From assembly GCA_001013295.1 (NCBI GenBank), contig LAZY01000001.1, positions 1-64,000 of the forward strand: 64,000 bases of DNA, given 5' to 3'. The notes under the pieces were generated by a model, which did no database searches, was not told where the DNA came from, and saw only the letters and a program-made list of their open reading frames with translations. Source of the stretch: Chryseobacterium indologenes (GTDB lineage Bacteria > Bacteroidota > Bacteroidia > Flavobacteriales > Weeksellaceae). Shown here piece by piece: positions 37,860-49,400 of this stretch (the first letter of the stretch is position 1; the number at the start of each line of letters is the position of its first letter). A program made the translations under genes and the position numbers.

Positions 37860-38708
37860 ATGAAAAAGATGATCCCTTCCCATCACAATCAACTGGAAAA
37901 CTCAGCGGTCAGGCTGATGCCATTATCTGTTTTTCATGAGAAACAGGCGGAGGTTCATCGGGATGATCACTATATGTTTATTCTACAGAGAGAAGGTCAT
38001 TTTATATTGGAAGTAGATTTTAAAACCATTGAACTGAAAGGCGCTTCTGTGTGCTTTGTAGCACCAGGTCAGATTCATCAGTATATTGATCAGAAAGATA
38101 ATGAAGGCTGGTTTTTATTCGTAGAGGCAGGAAGTATATCTGAACCGTACCGGGAAACGTTGGATATACAGCAATGGCTTCATCAATCTGTTTCAATTAA
38201 AGCAAATGACTTACTTTTTGACTTGCTTCTCCTCCTTGAAAAAACAGAAAAAGAAACTACAGTATATAGTTCATCCATAGAAACTTCACTTGCTGATGCT
38301 GCGATTGGAATTATTATTTCCAGGATTTCAAAAGAGCCAACGTTACGGTTTTCACAGCAGGGCCAGAAATATCGTATTACAAGGCAATTCAAAAAACTGA
38401 TTTCCGATCATTTTAAAAACACCAGGCAGGTACAGCATTATGCCCAATTATTGAAAATTACTCCGCTGTATCTGAATGAAGCGGTAAAAGAGGTCACAGG
38501 GTATCCTGCCAGTTTCTGGATTCAGCAGAAAATTATTTGGGAAGCCAGGCGTTTGTTGGTGTATACTACCATGGATGTGAAACAGATTGCATTTGAGCTG
38601 GGCTATGAAGATCCTGTCTATTTTTCACGTTTTTTTAAAAAAGGAACAGGAATGACTGCTTTACAGTTTCGGACAGAAAACCAAGATTTGTCCCATCATC
38701 ACCATTAA
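37860..38708 (+). CDS. AraC-family transcriptional regulator
   Basis: A 282-aa regulator with an N-terminal cupin-type sensor (HYMFILQREGHFILE, VCFVAPGQIHQYI) and a C-terminal double HTH (ITPLYLNEAVKEVTGYPASFW; MDVKQIAFELGYEDPVYFSRFFKK). I chose ATG 37860 over an upstream TTG. It ends in a His-rich tail. It stands about 85 nt ahead of a flavin monooxygenase on the same strand, its probable target, a common arrangement for small-molecule-inducible detoxification genes. The sensed ligand is unknown. Confidence 0.85.
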   Translation: MKKMIPSHHNQLENSAVRLMPLSVFHEKQAEVHRDDHYMFILQREGHFILEVDFKTIELKGASVCFVAPGQIHQYIDQKDNEGWFLFVEAGSISEPYRETLDIQQWLHQSVSIKANDLLFDLLLLLEKTEKETTVYSSSIETSLADAAIGIIISRISKEPTLRFSQQGQKYRITRQFKKLISDHFKNTRQVQHYAQLLKITPLYLNEAVKEVTGYPASFWIQQKIIWEARRLLVYTTMDVKQIAFELGYEDPVYFSRFFKKGTGMTALQFRTENQDLSHHHH

Positions 38709-38793
38709 ATAGCTATCGGTTCTCCTATCTGCCTATTATAATTTTGCTCCATCAATCATCACCAATACATAAACAGGATTGATGCTCAAAATT

Positions 38794-39981
38794 ATGATAC
38801 AAAAACACACTAACAAACGTATTGCTATTATAGGAGCAGGATTAGGCGGACTTTGTCTTGCTCAGGGATTAAAAAAGAATGGCATTGGCTGTAAGATCTT
38901 TGAAAAAGATGCTGCTATCAATACCCGTACTCAGGGTTACAGAATCAGAGTGAATGAACCAGGGCGAAAAGCATTAGAAAAATGTCTGCCCAAAGATTTG
39001 TACGATCTTTTTATAGCTACCTGTGCCGCAAGTCGATCCGGAATGAATGTATTAACTACCCAACTGGAATCTTCAATCAATGAACTCGTAGAGTCCTGGA
39101 GTGACGGAATAAAAGAAACTCCGGATCTGAAGCCCAACCGGTTGACTCTCCGTGAAATTTTACTACAGGGATTAGAACAAAATATCAGTTTCGGAAAGGA
39201 ACTTAAAGATTGGAAAGAACTGGACAATGATGAAATGGAACTCACTTTTTCTGATGGTACAACTTATACTACCGATCTTGTCATCGCTGCTGACGGTGTT
39301 CATTCTAAAATCGGATCTGAATATTGTGGAGATCAAAAAGTAAATACAGGAAATATTACGATCTACGGAAGAACGTTCTATTCTCCTGAAGCTTTGAAAG
39401 CTATTTCTCCGGAACTGCAAAAAGGAACCTCGGTCATTATAGGAAACCGGTATTCACTGATCATTGATGCCATGGTATTTGATTTTTCCAAAAAAGAGAG
39501 CTCCTGGGATCTGTTAAATCCTGTTTCTGACTATTTTTATTGGGCATTTATTGGAAATCCTGAGGCTTTTGGACTTTTGCAGTCTGATTTTTACAATCAT
39601 TCAGGAGAGGAAGTGTTTCAAATCATCCGTCAGTTTACTCATGACTGGCATCCTCAGCTGAGAGCATTGTTTGATCATGCCGATCAAAAATCACTGTCGA
39701 TTACTCCTATACGATCATCTTTGCCTAAAAAGCCATGGCTATCGGGAAATATAACCGCTTTGGGTGATGCTGTACATACCATGAGCCCGGCAGGTGGTGT
39801 GGGTGCCAATACCGCATTTATAGATGCCGCTCTTTTAACGGAAAACCTCATGACTGAAAGCAGTATTTCAACAGCCATTGCAGATTACGAAGATAAGATG
39901 AGAGTCTACAGCAATCAGGCAGTGGAAATGTCTTTACAGGGCGGTGAGATTCTTCATGGAAGTCATGAAAAAAATCAATAG
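38794..39981 (+). CDS. FAD-dependent aromatic-type monooxygenase
   Basis: A 395-aa flavoprotein monooxygenase (UbiH/PHBH group). It has the Rossmann motif IAIIGAGLGGLCLAQGL, the DG motif LVIAADGVHSKIG and the second FAD motif GDAVHTMSPAGGVGANTAF. It is similar in plan and length to TetX and phenolic hydroxylases. The TetX-type GDAAHLMPPFAGQG is not matched exactly, so I do not assign antibiotic inactivation. Start ATG 38794 (MIQKHTNKR) is preferred over the closely spaced ATG at 38782. It lies downstream of the AraC gene, which may control it. Confidence 0.82.
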   Translation: MIQKHTNKRIAIIGAGLGGLCLAQGLKKNGIGCKIFEKDAAINTRTQGYRIRVNEPGRKALEKCLPKDLYDLFIATCAASRSGMNVLTTQLESSINELVESWSDGIKETPDLKPNRLTLREILLQGLEQNISFGKELKDWKELDNDEMELTFSDGTTYTTDLVIAADGVHSKIGSEYCGDQKVNTGNITIYGRTFYSPEALKAISPELQKGTSVIIGNRYSLIIDAMVFDFSKKESSWDLLNPVSDYFYWAFIGNPEAFGLLQSDFYNHSGEEVFQIIRQFTHDWHPQLRALFDHADQKSLSITPIRSSLPKKPWLSGNITALGDAVHTMSPAGGVGANTAFIDAALLTENLMTESSISTAIADYEDKMRVYSNQAVEMSLQGGEILHGSHEKNQ

Positions 39982-40010
39982 CAGATAATTTCTCTTTCAA
40001 AAAAAATAAA

Positions 40011-40044
40011 AAAGGTCAATGAAAAGGTGTTTCATTGGCCTTTT
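40011..40044 (+). terminator. Terminator after the monooxygenase gene
   Basis: AAAGGTCAATGAAA pairs with TTTCATTGGCCTTT around a short AGGTG loop (one G-T pair), followed by a TT. It lies 30 nt after the monooxygenase stop and before the GTPase operon. Confidence 0.7.
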
Positions 40045-40168
40045 GAAGCTATCCGGGAAAATAAGGTTTTATGGTTTCCCGTAATTTTCTTCACGCTGTT
40101 GTTTGTAGTTTCGAACATTATAAAACAAAGTATTTTTTATAACCTCATTCAAAAACAACAGATACATT

Positions 40169-41197
40169 ATGAATAAAAAAACGACTCCTGCAGATCTCTT
40201 TTTGGGAATTCTTGCATTACTACTGATCAGTGTAAGTTTTTACCAGACCTGGCTTGGCTTGCAGCAGATCTTTGGGCCAGCCTCATTTGTCATTGCTCTG
40301 GTTCTGTCATTGCTTCTCCTTTTTCTATGCTGGATGCTGAGAAATGCCAAACTGGAAGGGAAACCTACCGGAAGCCTTGTAGGGATTTATATTTTCATTG
40401 CCTCCTTTTGCTTCATTGCCAATTTTAATGCTTTGTACACCAGGTTTATGAAAACGGATATATACACTGATGAACTTCGGGATATTAATAAAAACTTTAC
40501 CACTCTTGAAAACGATGTGGAATCTAAATTAAGCTACAAATACAATAAGATTACCACCCAAAATATTGAAATCAAGAAAAAGCAACTGATGGAACAGATC
40601 AAAGATCCCGGCAATAAAGGTATTGGTACCCGTGCCCAGTCATTGATCCGGGATATTGAAAAACTAACGGGTCAGAAAATAGACCTTCTGACACCTGTAG
40701 GCAATGATTATGAAGATCTTTCCGAAAGAATGGGCCGTCAGATTGATAATATGATCTCCGATCTGTCACCGGAAGAAAGGGCTTTAAAAACAGATATTAA
40801 TAATGCTTCTTTAAAATGGAATAAGAATATTCAGGATCTGCTACTGCTGTCTAAAAAGGAAAAAGATGAAATGTCACAAGGACTGATTGATGAGTCTCTT
40901 GCAGATTACAATAAACTGGGAAGCAGAGCACAGACGGTATTGGGAAATGAGAAAATACACTTTGAGCCTGTGGTTTCCAAAACCCAGCAAGTCGGAAAAA
41001 TAGGTTTTGCCTTCGAACATGCCATTAAAAATTTCGGAATGTATCAGTTTGTGGTATTAGCAGGCTGTATTTTACTCGATTTTGTGATCGTTATTATCAT
41101 TCTTCTGGTCACCAGCCCCGGAGGGTACAACAGCAATAACGGAGGCAGTGTTTTTAACAACAAAAGAAGCGGAAAAACCATCATCCCTAATAATTAA
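40169..41197 (+). CDS. Membrane protein with coiled-coil domain, first gene of GTPase operon
   Basis: A 342-aa protein with three N-terminal hydrophobic helices (about residues 10-30, 38-57 and 67-88), a long charged helical domain (about 95-280) and a fourth helix near 295-318 (FVVLAGCILLDFVIVIIILL). A Gly/Asn-rich tail follows. No family recognised. The topology would place the coiled-coil part on one side of the inner membrane. It is followed after 3 nt by a P-loop GTPase-like gene, so the product probably acts with it. It could be a membrane receptor or effector for the GTPase. Confidence 0.65.
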   Translation: MNKKTTPADLFLGILALLLISVSFYQTWLGLQQIFGPASFVIALVLSLLLLFLCWMLRNAKLEGKPTGSLVGIYIFIASFCFIANFNALYTRFMKTDIYTDELRDINKNFTTLENDVESKLSYKYNKITTQNIEIKKKQLMEQIKDPGNKGIGTRAQSLIRDIEKLTGQKIDLLTPVGNDYEDLSERMGRQIDNMISDLSPEERALKTDINNASLKWNKNIQDLLLLSKKEKDEMSQGLIDESLADYNKLGSRAQTVLGNEKIHFEPVVSKTQQVGKIGFAFEHAIKNFGMYQFVVLAGCILLDFVIVIIILLVTSPGGYNSNNGGSVFNNKRSGKTIIPNN

Positions 41198-41200
41198 GCC

Positions 41201-42130
41201 ATGGAAAATAATGATCATTTAAAACCTCTGTTGTTTGAAACCGAGAAAACCACCTTAAAGCCACTTTCTTTTGATCATCAAAATGATGTGCGGGAAGATT
41301 TCGTTCCTATAGCAAAGACCATCACCAACGACATCAAAAATAAAGAAAGCAACTTTGTATTCTTCTTTGGAACTGCAGAAGCCGGGAAATCTGTTATCCT
41401 TGCCTCTATGCTTTATTATTTGAGATCCTATGCCGGAGTCCTGAGGCCCAAACTAAGTACTCCCAACTCAAAGGGGGCTAATGTGCTTCTCTCAGATTTT
41501 TTTGAAAATATAAGATTAGGAATCCTGCCCAGCAGAACCACAAGGGATCAGGTGACCCGTATGGACCTTATTTTTGAACCTAATAATAAATCAAAAAAAG
41601 TAGTTCCGATAGATCTTACTTTTCTGGAAACTTCCGGAGAAAATCATAACGAAATCAGAAAAGGAGGAAGCTACCACAGCAGTATAGAAACCTTCCTGAA
41701 TGCCAATATTCCGTTGAATTTTATTATTGTGACCAGCTATGAATCCGCCCATAGAGAAGATTCTCTGATCAATGAGTTTCTGGATGAACTGGAAAGAAAA
41801 GGTAAAAATCTAAAATCCGTCAATGCCATTCTAGTGATCTCTAAATGGGATAAATCCGGAAGAATGGATGTAGAAAGTGCCGAAGCTCTAGACGGCTTTA
41901 TCTCTGAACATCTGCCAATGACCTCACAGCGGATTAATACTTACGGTCTCAGCAAAACCTATTACACCGTAGGAAGTGTCCAAAACACCACCGGTACCGA
42001 AAGAATCGATCTGTTGAATCTTTCTACTGCAGAAGTACTTTCAAAATGGCTGTACAGAAGCATTACCGGATATGATCTGGATTATGAAGGAACTTTTTGG
42101 GAACGTATAAAATTTAGTTTTACAAATTAA
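41201..42130 (+). CDS. P-loop GTPase-like protein
   Basis: A 309-aa soluble NTPase. Walker A FFGTAEAGKS lies near residues 51-60, a Walker B/switch-like strand is DLTFLETSGE (about 145), and a putative base-specificity motif is ISKWD (about 212), comparable to NKxD of TRAFAC GTPases. The combination suggests a GTPase of the kind seen in predicted bacterial GTPase-centred conflict systems. It is flanked by two membrane proteins and overlaps the downstream gene by 1 nt (TAATG). No helicase or transport motif is present. Function unknown; GTP preference is inferred from the SKWD motif. Confidence 0.65.
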   Translation: MENNDHLKPLLFETEKTTLKPLSFDHQNDVREDFVPIAKTITNDIKNKESNFVFFFGTAEAGKSVILASMLYYLRSYAGVLRPKLSTPNSKGANVLLSDFFENIRLGILPSRTTRDQVTRMDLIFEPNNKSKKVVPIDLTFLETSGENHNEIRKGGSYHSSIETFLNANIPLNFIIVTSYESAHREDSLINEFLDELERKGKNLKSVNAILVISKWDKSGRMDVESAEALDGFISEHLPMTSQRINTYGLSKTYYTVGSVQNTTGTERIDLLNLSTAEVLSKWLYRSITGYDLDYEGTFWERIKFSFTN

Positions 42131-43365
42131 TGGACAGCACTTATTTTTTATCTGCATTTGGTACATTCGGGAGTCCGAACGGTTTCAGGCAGTCTTTTTT
42201 TCTGGGGGGAAGTAAGGCCATAGCCCAGGAGATCAGAACATTTGATCTGAAAACTGATGCCATCAAATTATTTCCCCAAAGCAAATTGTATTCGGTTCGA
42301 AAGGATTATGCCGGTGGCAGCAATCTTCTCTCCTACTCTGTATATACCTTTGCAAAAGAACAGAAGTCAGACAGAGGGGGTACATTCATAGGTTCAAGTT
42401 TATTGTTTGCAGATAAGATCACATCGGAAAGCCTTATCATCAATACCCTCAATGACTTTCATACTCATCTTGAAGAAAATAATGTATCAGACGGTACTAT
42501 CACCGTCAACCATTCCGACCAGTTTTCTATTCGTAAACCCAAGGATTTTGATAAAATAGGATTTAATCTAAAGGAAATTGGAGACTTTAATTTTACCCAG
42601 AACCCTAATAATTACCTGGTAATCTACTGTGAGACCCATCCTGATCAATTGCAGCATTTCTTTCATCAGGCTATTGAATTACTGCATGCTTATGATACCA
42701 TTTACTTTACCCAAAGTCATGAAATAGGAGAATTTGTAAGACAGAAGGGAATTTTTAAGATTATAGATACCAATGGTTTAAAAAAAGAAATTGAAAACCT
42801 TCATGAGGAAAAACTCCGGGATATTCGAAATACCATTGCTGATCTGGAGCGGGAAAAAGAAAGTTTAAAAGATGAAAGAACAGCATGGCTTGACCACCTC
42901 AACAGACAAATTTCCCAAAATGAAAAACGCCATCAGGAAAATGAAGTCAAAATAAAGGAATCTAAAAACGGAATTGAGATCATTAATAAAGAATATGCTC
43001 AATATGCCGGAAAGATCGATGAGGTGATCAACCATCTAAAAGCGGATGGAAAAATAGAAGCTGCAAAAAGAATGCATCAGGACAACAAAAGATCATTCAC
43101 CAGCACCCTCAATCAACATAAGAATGTAGAATCCCTTTCGGCTCTTTCTTTGAATACAATGCCACAGAGAACTATGGAAACTCAACCATATAGCAACGGT
43201 CTTGCCAGTTTCCATAGCTCCGGCAGAGGTCAGGATCAGGAGAAAGAGTTCAGACTGGATGGTTTTAAAGTCGCTACATTGATTTTATCACTACTGTTGA
43301 TCGGAACTTTAGTTTTATGCTTTATGTGGATGCCTGAAAGTTATCTGAAAATATTCTCGCAATAG
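42130..43365 (+). CDS. GTPase-associated coiled-coil protein with C-terminal membrane anchor
   Basis: A 411-aa protein. Residues about 1-215 form a globular domain (FLSAFGTFGSPNGFRQSFF; KDYAGGSNLLSYSVY). About 220-300 is a strong coiled coil (KKEIENLHEEKLRDI to QISQNEKRHQENEVK). The C-terminus is one hydrophobic helix (about 380-402) followed by a short tail. This is the plan of a tail-anchored partner of the preceding GTPase, with which it overlaps in TAATG. The N-terminal domain may correspond to the GTPase-associated (GAP1-type) N-terminal domains described in predicted immune systems, but I cannot verify this. Confidence 0.6.
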   Translation: MDSTYFLSAFGTFGSPNGFRQSFFLGGSKAIAQEIRTFDLKTDAIKLFPQSKLYSVRKDYAGGSNLLSYSVYTFAKEQKSDRGGTFIGSSLLFADKITSESLIINTLNDFHTHLEENNVSDGTITVNHSDQFSIRKPKDFDKIGFNLKEIGDFNFTQNPNNYLVIYCETHPDQLQHFFHQAIELLHAYDTIYFTQSHEIGEFVRQKGIFKIIDTNGLKKEIENLHEEKLRDIRNTIADLEREKESLKDERTAWLDHLNRQISQNEKRHQENEVKIKESKNGIEIINKEYAQYAGKIDEVINHLKADGKIEAAKRMHQDNKRSFTSTLNQHKNVESLSALSLNTMPQRTMETQPYSNGLASFHSSGRGQDQEKEFRLDGFKVATLILSLLLIGTLVLCFMWMPESYLKIFSQ

Positions 43366-43390
43366 AATCATCTAAATTGAGATAGAAATA

Positions 43391-43421
43391 ATTCGGGCGT
43401 TTTCTTCGAAAACGCCCGAAT
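43391..43421. terminator. Strong hairpin between convergent operons
   Basis: ATTCGGGCGTTTTC (43391-43404), loop TTC, GAAAACGCCCGAAT (43408-43421): a perfect 14-bp stem. No long T-run follows, but it is placed exactly between the convergent GTPase operon and the alpha-2-macroglobulin gene, so a bidirectional terminator is likely. Confidence 0.65.
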
Positions 43422-43494
43422 CTTATGATCGTAGATCGTTTAATTTAAAATAATATCCTTCTTCCCAACCCCATCCTTTCAAAAAATCATTCAT

Positions 43495-46400
43495 TTACTT
43501 CACAATCTTAACCCTTGTTCCTTCAGAATGGGCACTCATCGCAGGGGCATACATATTCTGGAAAGAAGTGATTCCATTGGAAAACTCTCCCGCATTGTTG
43601 GCTTTCAACTCATATTCAAACACATACGTACCCTTAGGAAGATAGCTGAAAAAGAAGTGAGTAGCTGCATCTTTTGTGCTTTCGTAATACCCTGCGCCGT
43701 TCTGCCATTTATAGGAAGAAAGAACGTTTACCGGCTCAAAACCGCTGGCTCTCATATCTTTCAGATGAATATATTCCATGTTCTGATTGGTTTTAATAAC
43801 AAGTCTTACAACCACTAAATCTCCCAATCTGATTGGGTTTTCCGAATTGATTTCCTGAAGTTTAGGTTCTTTTCCTTCAAAAGTCTTCAGGAAGAGTTTC
43901 TTTTCAATAGCGACATCTGATGAATTGTGAGCCATTACTTTATCCATATTTTCATAATACAGATGGTACATTCCGCCCCATGCTACTCCCGGGCTGTTTT
44001 TCTGAATATCCATTTTTCCTTTTTCAGGAGTGATGTCTTTCCAATAGTAAGATTTTTTGAAAAATCCTGCATCTGAAGTTTTTGAGATTTCTTTTTCAGG
44101 ATAAATGACTTCATTTCCCAGCTTCATTGTAATTCCTTTTTCTGCATCCAGCCATGATTTCCCATAGTTCAGTAAAGCATAAACAGCTTCTGTGGTAGAT
44201 CTTGTCGTTCCCCAGCTTTCGGTCTGTTTGTTTTTCAGGAGCCAGACTTTCATTTCTTCTATACTGTTTACATCTTCAGGAGTCACCTCAGCAAAAGCTT
44301 CGATAAGCATTGCCTGTGTCTCAACAGGAGCCTGGTACCAATACCATCCGGAAGTATTGTTTTGCCAGTATACTCCATTATCTTCAGATGTTTTTGAAGA
44401 TTTTTTAAGAGATGCTATGCATTTCTTTGCCAGGTCTGTATAGCCGTAGCGTTGCAGGAAAGTAGCGATCATCGCCTGATAATACATACTGTAGCTGTCA
44501 AAATCCCTGGCATAAGTATTAGCCAATACATTCAGTACTTTTTTCAGATCAGAAGGAATCTCTTTTTTATGGGTCCAGTAACTTCGGTAGTAAAAGTAAG
44601 AGGAATAATCACTTACCTCCGGTGCTGTATTCTTTTTCCGGCTCGCCAACAGCATATCAGCATATTCTTTATCAAGATAATCGATAGTGTTTTTGATAAC
44701 ACGGTCCATTTCATTGGTGAAATAATCATCCGTTTTACCTTTCAGCATTTTATTCAGCTTTCCGAACCCTGCCAGAATATGTCCTGAGATGGTCTTATCT
44801 TTATTTCCGCCCGGAAACCATGAGAAACTTCCATCCGGGTTCTGTCTGTCTACCAGATCACGCTGTGCCTTTTTAAGATCCCTTTGCATTTTATTCAGAT
44901 TAAAGAAAAGAGCCAGCTGTTTCATTTGCTCTTTCTGATCTTTGATACTGCTCAGCCAAGGCGTTTCTTCAATAAGAACTGTTTTTAATTTCTCATTGGT
45001 TTCCAAAGGATTTAAAGCCGTTTCCTTAGCATTCCATTCATCAAAAATACTCTTAATCTTCGGGGAAGAGTTCATAATATAGGTTGAAAGCATATTCCCA
45101 TACAATCGACTGAAAAGCTGTTCGGAACATTCATAAGGAAATGTTCTCAGATACGGAATAGACATTACGGCAAACCACATCGGATTGGTTGTAAGCTCCA
45201 CACTCAGGTTAAAATTGGCTGCAGAAGTGGAGGTATTATTCAGCAGGCTGCTCATCGTATAAGTTTTGGTCTGTCCTTCTTTAATGAATATCGGGGTCGT
45301 ATCTGTTACCAATATCCGGTCTGAAAGGATAGGGAGAATATTTTCCTCACCATCGGAAAAGTTCATGGTTTTTGCTAAAATTTTATAGGAAACCTGATCT
45401 ACCGCATATGGTATTTTAATGTCCCAGCTTGCCTCTGTCGCTCCCTTCGAAGGAATGTTGATTTTCTTTAAAGTATTGACATTCATAAATGCCGAATCCA
45501 GTGGTTTCGAAGTTTCCGGATTAAACAGATAAAGCATAATATCTCCTGATAAATCTTTGTCTGAAAGGTTATCAATTTTTGCTGAAAGCCGTACTTTATC
45601 TCCCTGCCTCAAAAACCTTGGCGGGTTGGGAGTTACCATCAGTTCTTTCTGGGTTCTGGTAAAAAATTCTGCAGAACCTGTTTTAAGATCTTTGGTGTGG
45701 GCAAACAGAATAAGTTTCCATTGGGTAAGTGCTTCCGGTGAGGTAAATTCCAGTTTGATATTTCCCTCTGCATCCGTGTACAGGTTAGGAAAGAAAAATG
45801 CAGTTTCATCCAGATTGGTTCTTGCTTTTACCTCTTTGATCAGGCTTTCTTTCATCGCTTTTTTGGAGGTCACAATCCATGCTCCTCCTGAAGCTTTCTC
45901 TCCGTATAACTCTACAGCCTCATCCGGATCCAGCTTTTTAATCTCTGCAATTTCATCATCAGCAATATTTTTATCTGTCAGTTTTCCATCCACAATATAC
46001 ACAGGAGTGTTTTGTTCTGCTGTTTTTTTTCTGCTTAATGCCCCTACTATAACCACCTCTTCAATCCTTGCTGAATCTTTTCTGCCAGAATAGTAGTATG
46101 CTCCTCCATCTGATGACTCCTTCCGGATTTTGATGTCTGCATGTCCGAAAAAAGGCACCTTTGGAACCGGAAAGTCTTCGCCATATTCTAAGGGATAGTT
46201 TTCACGCATCTTACTGAGCTCCAGATCTGCAAAAGAAGAGAGCTTCCTTAAAAAATCATATGTTGAAGAACCATAATCATCACGTTCATAATAACGGTCA
46301 TAATCATATGGAACATAGTGACTGAAATAATACTGATTCTTCACAAACTGATCCAGTGAAGCATCATACATCGAGGCTAACACTTCAGCATTGATCTTAT

Positions 46401-49400
46401 CTTTATCTTTTCCTTTGATGGTAAGAATCCATTTTTCCGGAGCTCCCGGCTGAATCTTATCCCGGAAAACCTGGGTAGTAATATCAAGATTACGGTCTGA
46501 TTTTTCGGTAATGTTAAACTCCATCAGTGTGCTTTCAAAATCATTCTCATGGATAAAATCATAATTAAGATACACCTTTTTCTTGAGGTCAGTATCCGTG
46601 ATGATAAAGGAAACCTCAGCTTTTCCGTTTTTCATGGCGATCTGACGGTATTCCTCTTCTTTTTTATTACGGACCATGCGGTAGTTTACATATCCTTCTG
46701 CAAAATCTGAGTAAAAGGTTACGGTTGCTTTTTCGCCCAGCCTGTAAGATTTTTTGTCTGCTATTGCTTTGAAGTAAACCGGTTCGCCTGTTCTTAAACT
46801 TATATTATCCAAAACTTCGATGACCTTAAAAGTCTTCACGGTATCACTTCCTACAAAAGACTCCGCTTCTATAAGGTATTTTCCGGCTTTGGGGTTTTTA
46901 TTCAATTCAATATGCTCTGTTGTTCCGGTATCGAAGCTTCCTGTAAAAACAATTTCTTCTTTTTCAAATTTATCGGGTCCATTTTCTACCTTATAACTGA
47001 TATACGGGAAATAGGCGTCAAAGATTTCCCTGTCATAATATTGATAACGCAGGATCCGGTCTATTTTATCCGGTCTGTTTCTTCCACCGTAGATTGGCTT
47101 GTCCATCAGTTTAGGAATAAGGATTTTATTTTCTTCTTTCAGTCTGCTGACCGTGAGACTTCCCTTGGCCGTAATTTTCTGATTATTAAGATTGCTGACG
47201 GATACCTGCAGAGATTTCCATTCTTTCTGAAGCATAGTTTTAGGACTCTCAATATTGATATTCGCTTTCAAATCTCCGATATTGATCACCGACTGGCTGT
47301 TTTGTGATTCCCCGTTAATATCCGTCACGTAAGCGGTTACCACATACTGATAACTTCTGCGATTTTTCCTGGTCTTAGGATCAGCATCTGCATTAAAGGA
47401 AATATTGAAATTCCCGTTACGATCCGTAGTTGCCTTTCCTTCTGCCACCAGAATTTCATCATTGCTATTAAAATCATCATAGTCTTCGTCATCATAATAC
47501 CTCCAGAAGTAGAGCCTTTTTCTTTTCACCTCATAGGTTAGCGCCGCTCCCGAAATATCGGCTCCTGAAAAAGCTTCAGCCTTCCCACTCACCTTTACAT
47601 TGTCTCCCAGTATGTAAGCTTCTTTTACCGGATCGATAATCACCCGGAATTTCGGCCTCTTATATTCTTCAACTTTGATACTTTTAACTTTTCTAATTTT
47701 CTCATGTTCTTTTTTCCCCGGAATCACCCCTAAATCAGCAGTCATCTCAATAGAATAGCTCCCGGTAGCTCCACCGGAAGGAAGGATAAATGTTCCTGTA
47801 ACACTGCCAAATTCATTGGTTACCAATTCGGTTTTAGAGACCTCTTCATCATTGGTATTGATCAATCTTACCAAGACTTTCTGCTTCGGAAGGATTTTAG
47901 TTTTCTCATAATATTCCTGAGCCAGGATTCCTTTATAAAAAACTTTTTGCCCCGGGCGATAGATGGCACGGTCTGTAAATACAATACCTTCCTTCTGGAC
48001 AACCGGCTCTTCCTCCTCTTCCCTATCTTTATCCTCATTTATTTCATCGTAGCTATCATCAATCGCCAGATATTTCTTTAATTTGGGGAAATAAACGATA
48101 CTGTTGTTATAATTACGCCCTTTAGACTTTGGCAGTGAAAACATCCCTGATTGATCAGTAGTCCCTTTTCCTGTATTCAGGATTTTATTTTCATCCTTTT
48201 CATAAGACTTATCTTTATAATCATTGATATTCTGATACATCACATAGTCTTCATTAATGAGGCTTTTTCCTGTTTTTGAATTCAAAGCCTGAAAGGTCAC
48301 TTTCTTATCATCTTCAAATCTCTTGACATACAACAGATCAGATACTACAAAGTCTTCAGAAGCTGTATCATGATCGGAGGTAATTTTCATGGTATACAAA
48401 CCTTCTTCTAATGGCGGAATAGCAAGTGTTGTCTGGCGTCTCCTGTAATCATTGTACTTTTTAAAAGAAAAAATTTCGGTCCTGAAGCTCTGATCATCCA
48501 GCTCTTCATTAGAATTTTCCACTACTTTTTCGGTCACAGAATAGGTACGCCATGACAAAGCTTTTTCAAAGTCTGGCTTACCGGATAGCTTACTTAACTC
48601 TATTTTTATTTCGTCGATATTTTTATGAATCACTTTCAAAGGAAGGTATTCACCGGGAAGATTCCGTTCTGGAATGCGGGTAAACAAGATCTTCACATCG
48701 AGCTCATTCAGCAATTTTTTACAATGCATATTCCAGTCTGAGGCAGGAATATATCCTACTGCTTTTTCACAAAGCTGATGGGCCTTAGAGAAAGATTCCT
48801 CCGACCTGTCTTTCCTGATAAGGTCTGCTGCCTGAAACAGCAGATAAGCAGAAAACGGCTCTTTCGGAAAAGCCTCTGCCAACGCCTCGAGCTCTTCTGC
48901 CTGTTTTTTTACATTCCCTTCAATCCGGTTACTTTTGAGGTAAATCAATGCAGTCTTATCAGCATCATTAAGATGAAACTGCATCAGTTCATTTTCTATC
49001 CGGGCTATTTTTTGTTTTGCCGTAGTATCATAATCAAAAGGCAGCTCATTCAAAAAGCTAAGGTAAGAGGTAGCCACAAGATCGTATAAAGTGGGCTTAT
49101 ATTTTGTAAAATCCACATCATCTACCAGTTTCCCCCAGTATTCCGTCTTTTCATTCTTCAGATTTTCCTGGTCAGACATCACCAGACTGTAAAGGCGGTC
49201 CGCTTCCCTGTAAAAATCATTAAGTGCCCATGTTTTATAATCTTCGGGAAGATCTTTTAAAGAGGTAACGTCTTTTTTTCTGATTCTTACACTGTATGCT
49301 TTGACATAAGAGGCATATATACTGGCAAGATAGTATTGATAAAGTGTTTTGCGCAATCCTTTTGACTCGTCTACTTTTTTCCGAAGCGCAAGGATATTAT

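Noticed and set aside
38794..39981. TetX tetracycline monooxygenase
   Set aside because: Same fold, but the second FAD motif and length details differ from TetX; only a general flavin monooxygenase is supported.
45557..46093. 178-aa plus-strand ORF
   Set aside because: Antisense to the alpha-2-macroglobulin gene, whose frame shows clear domains; composition is typical of a shadow.
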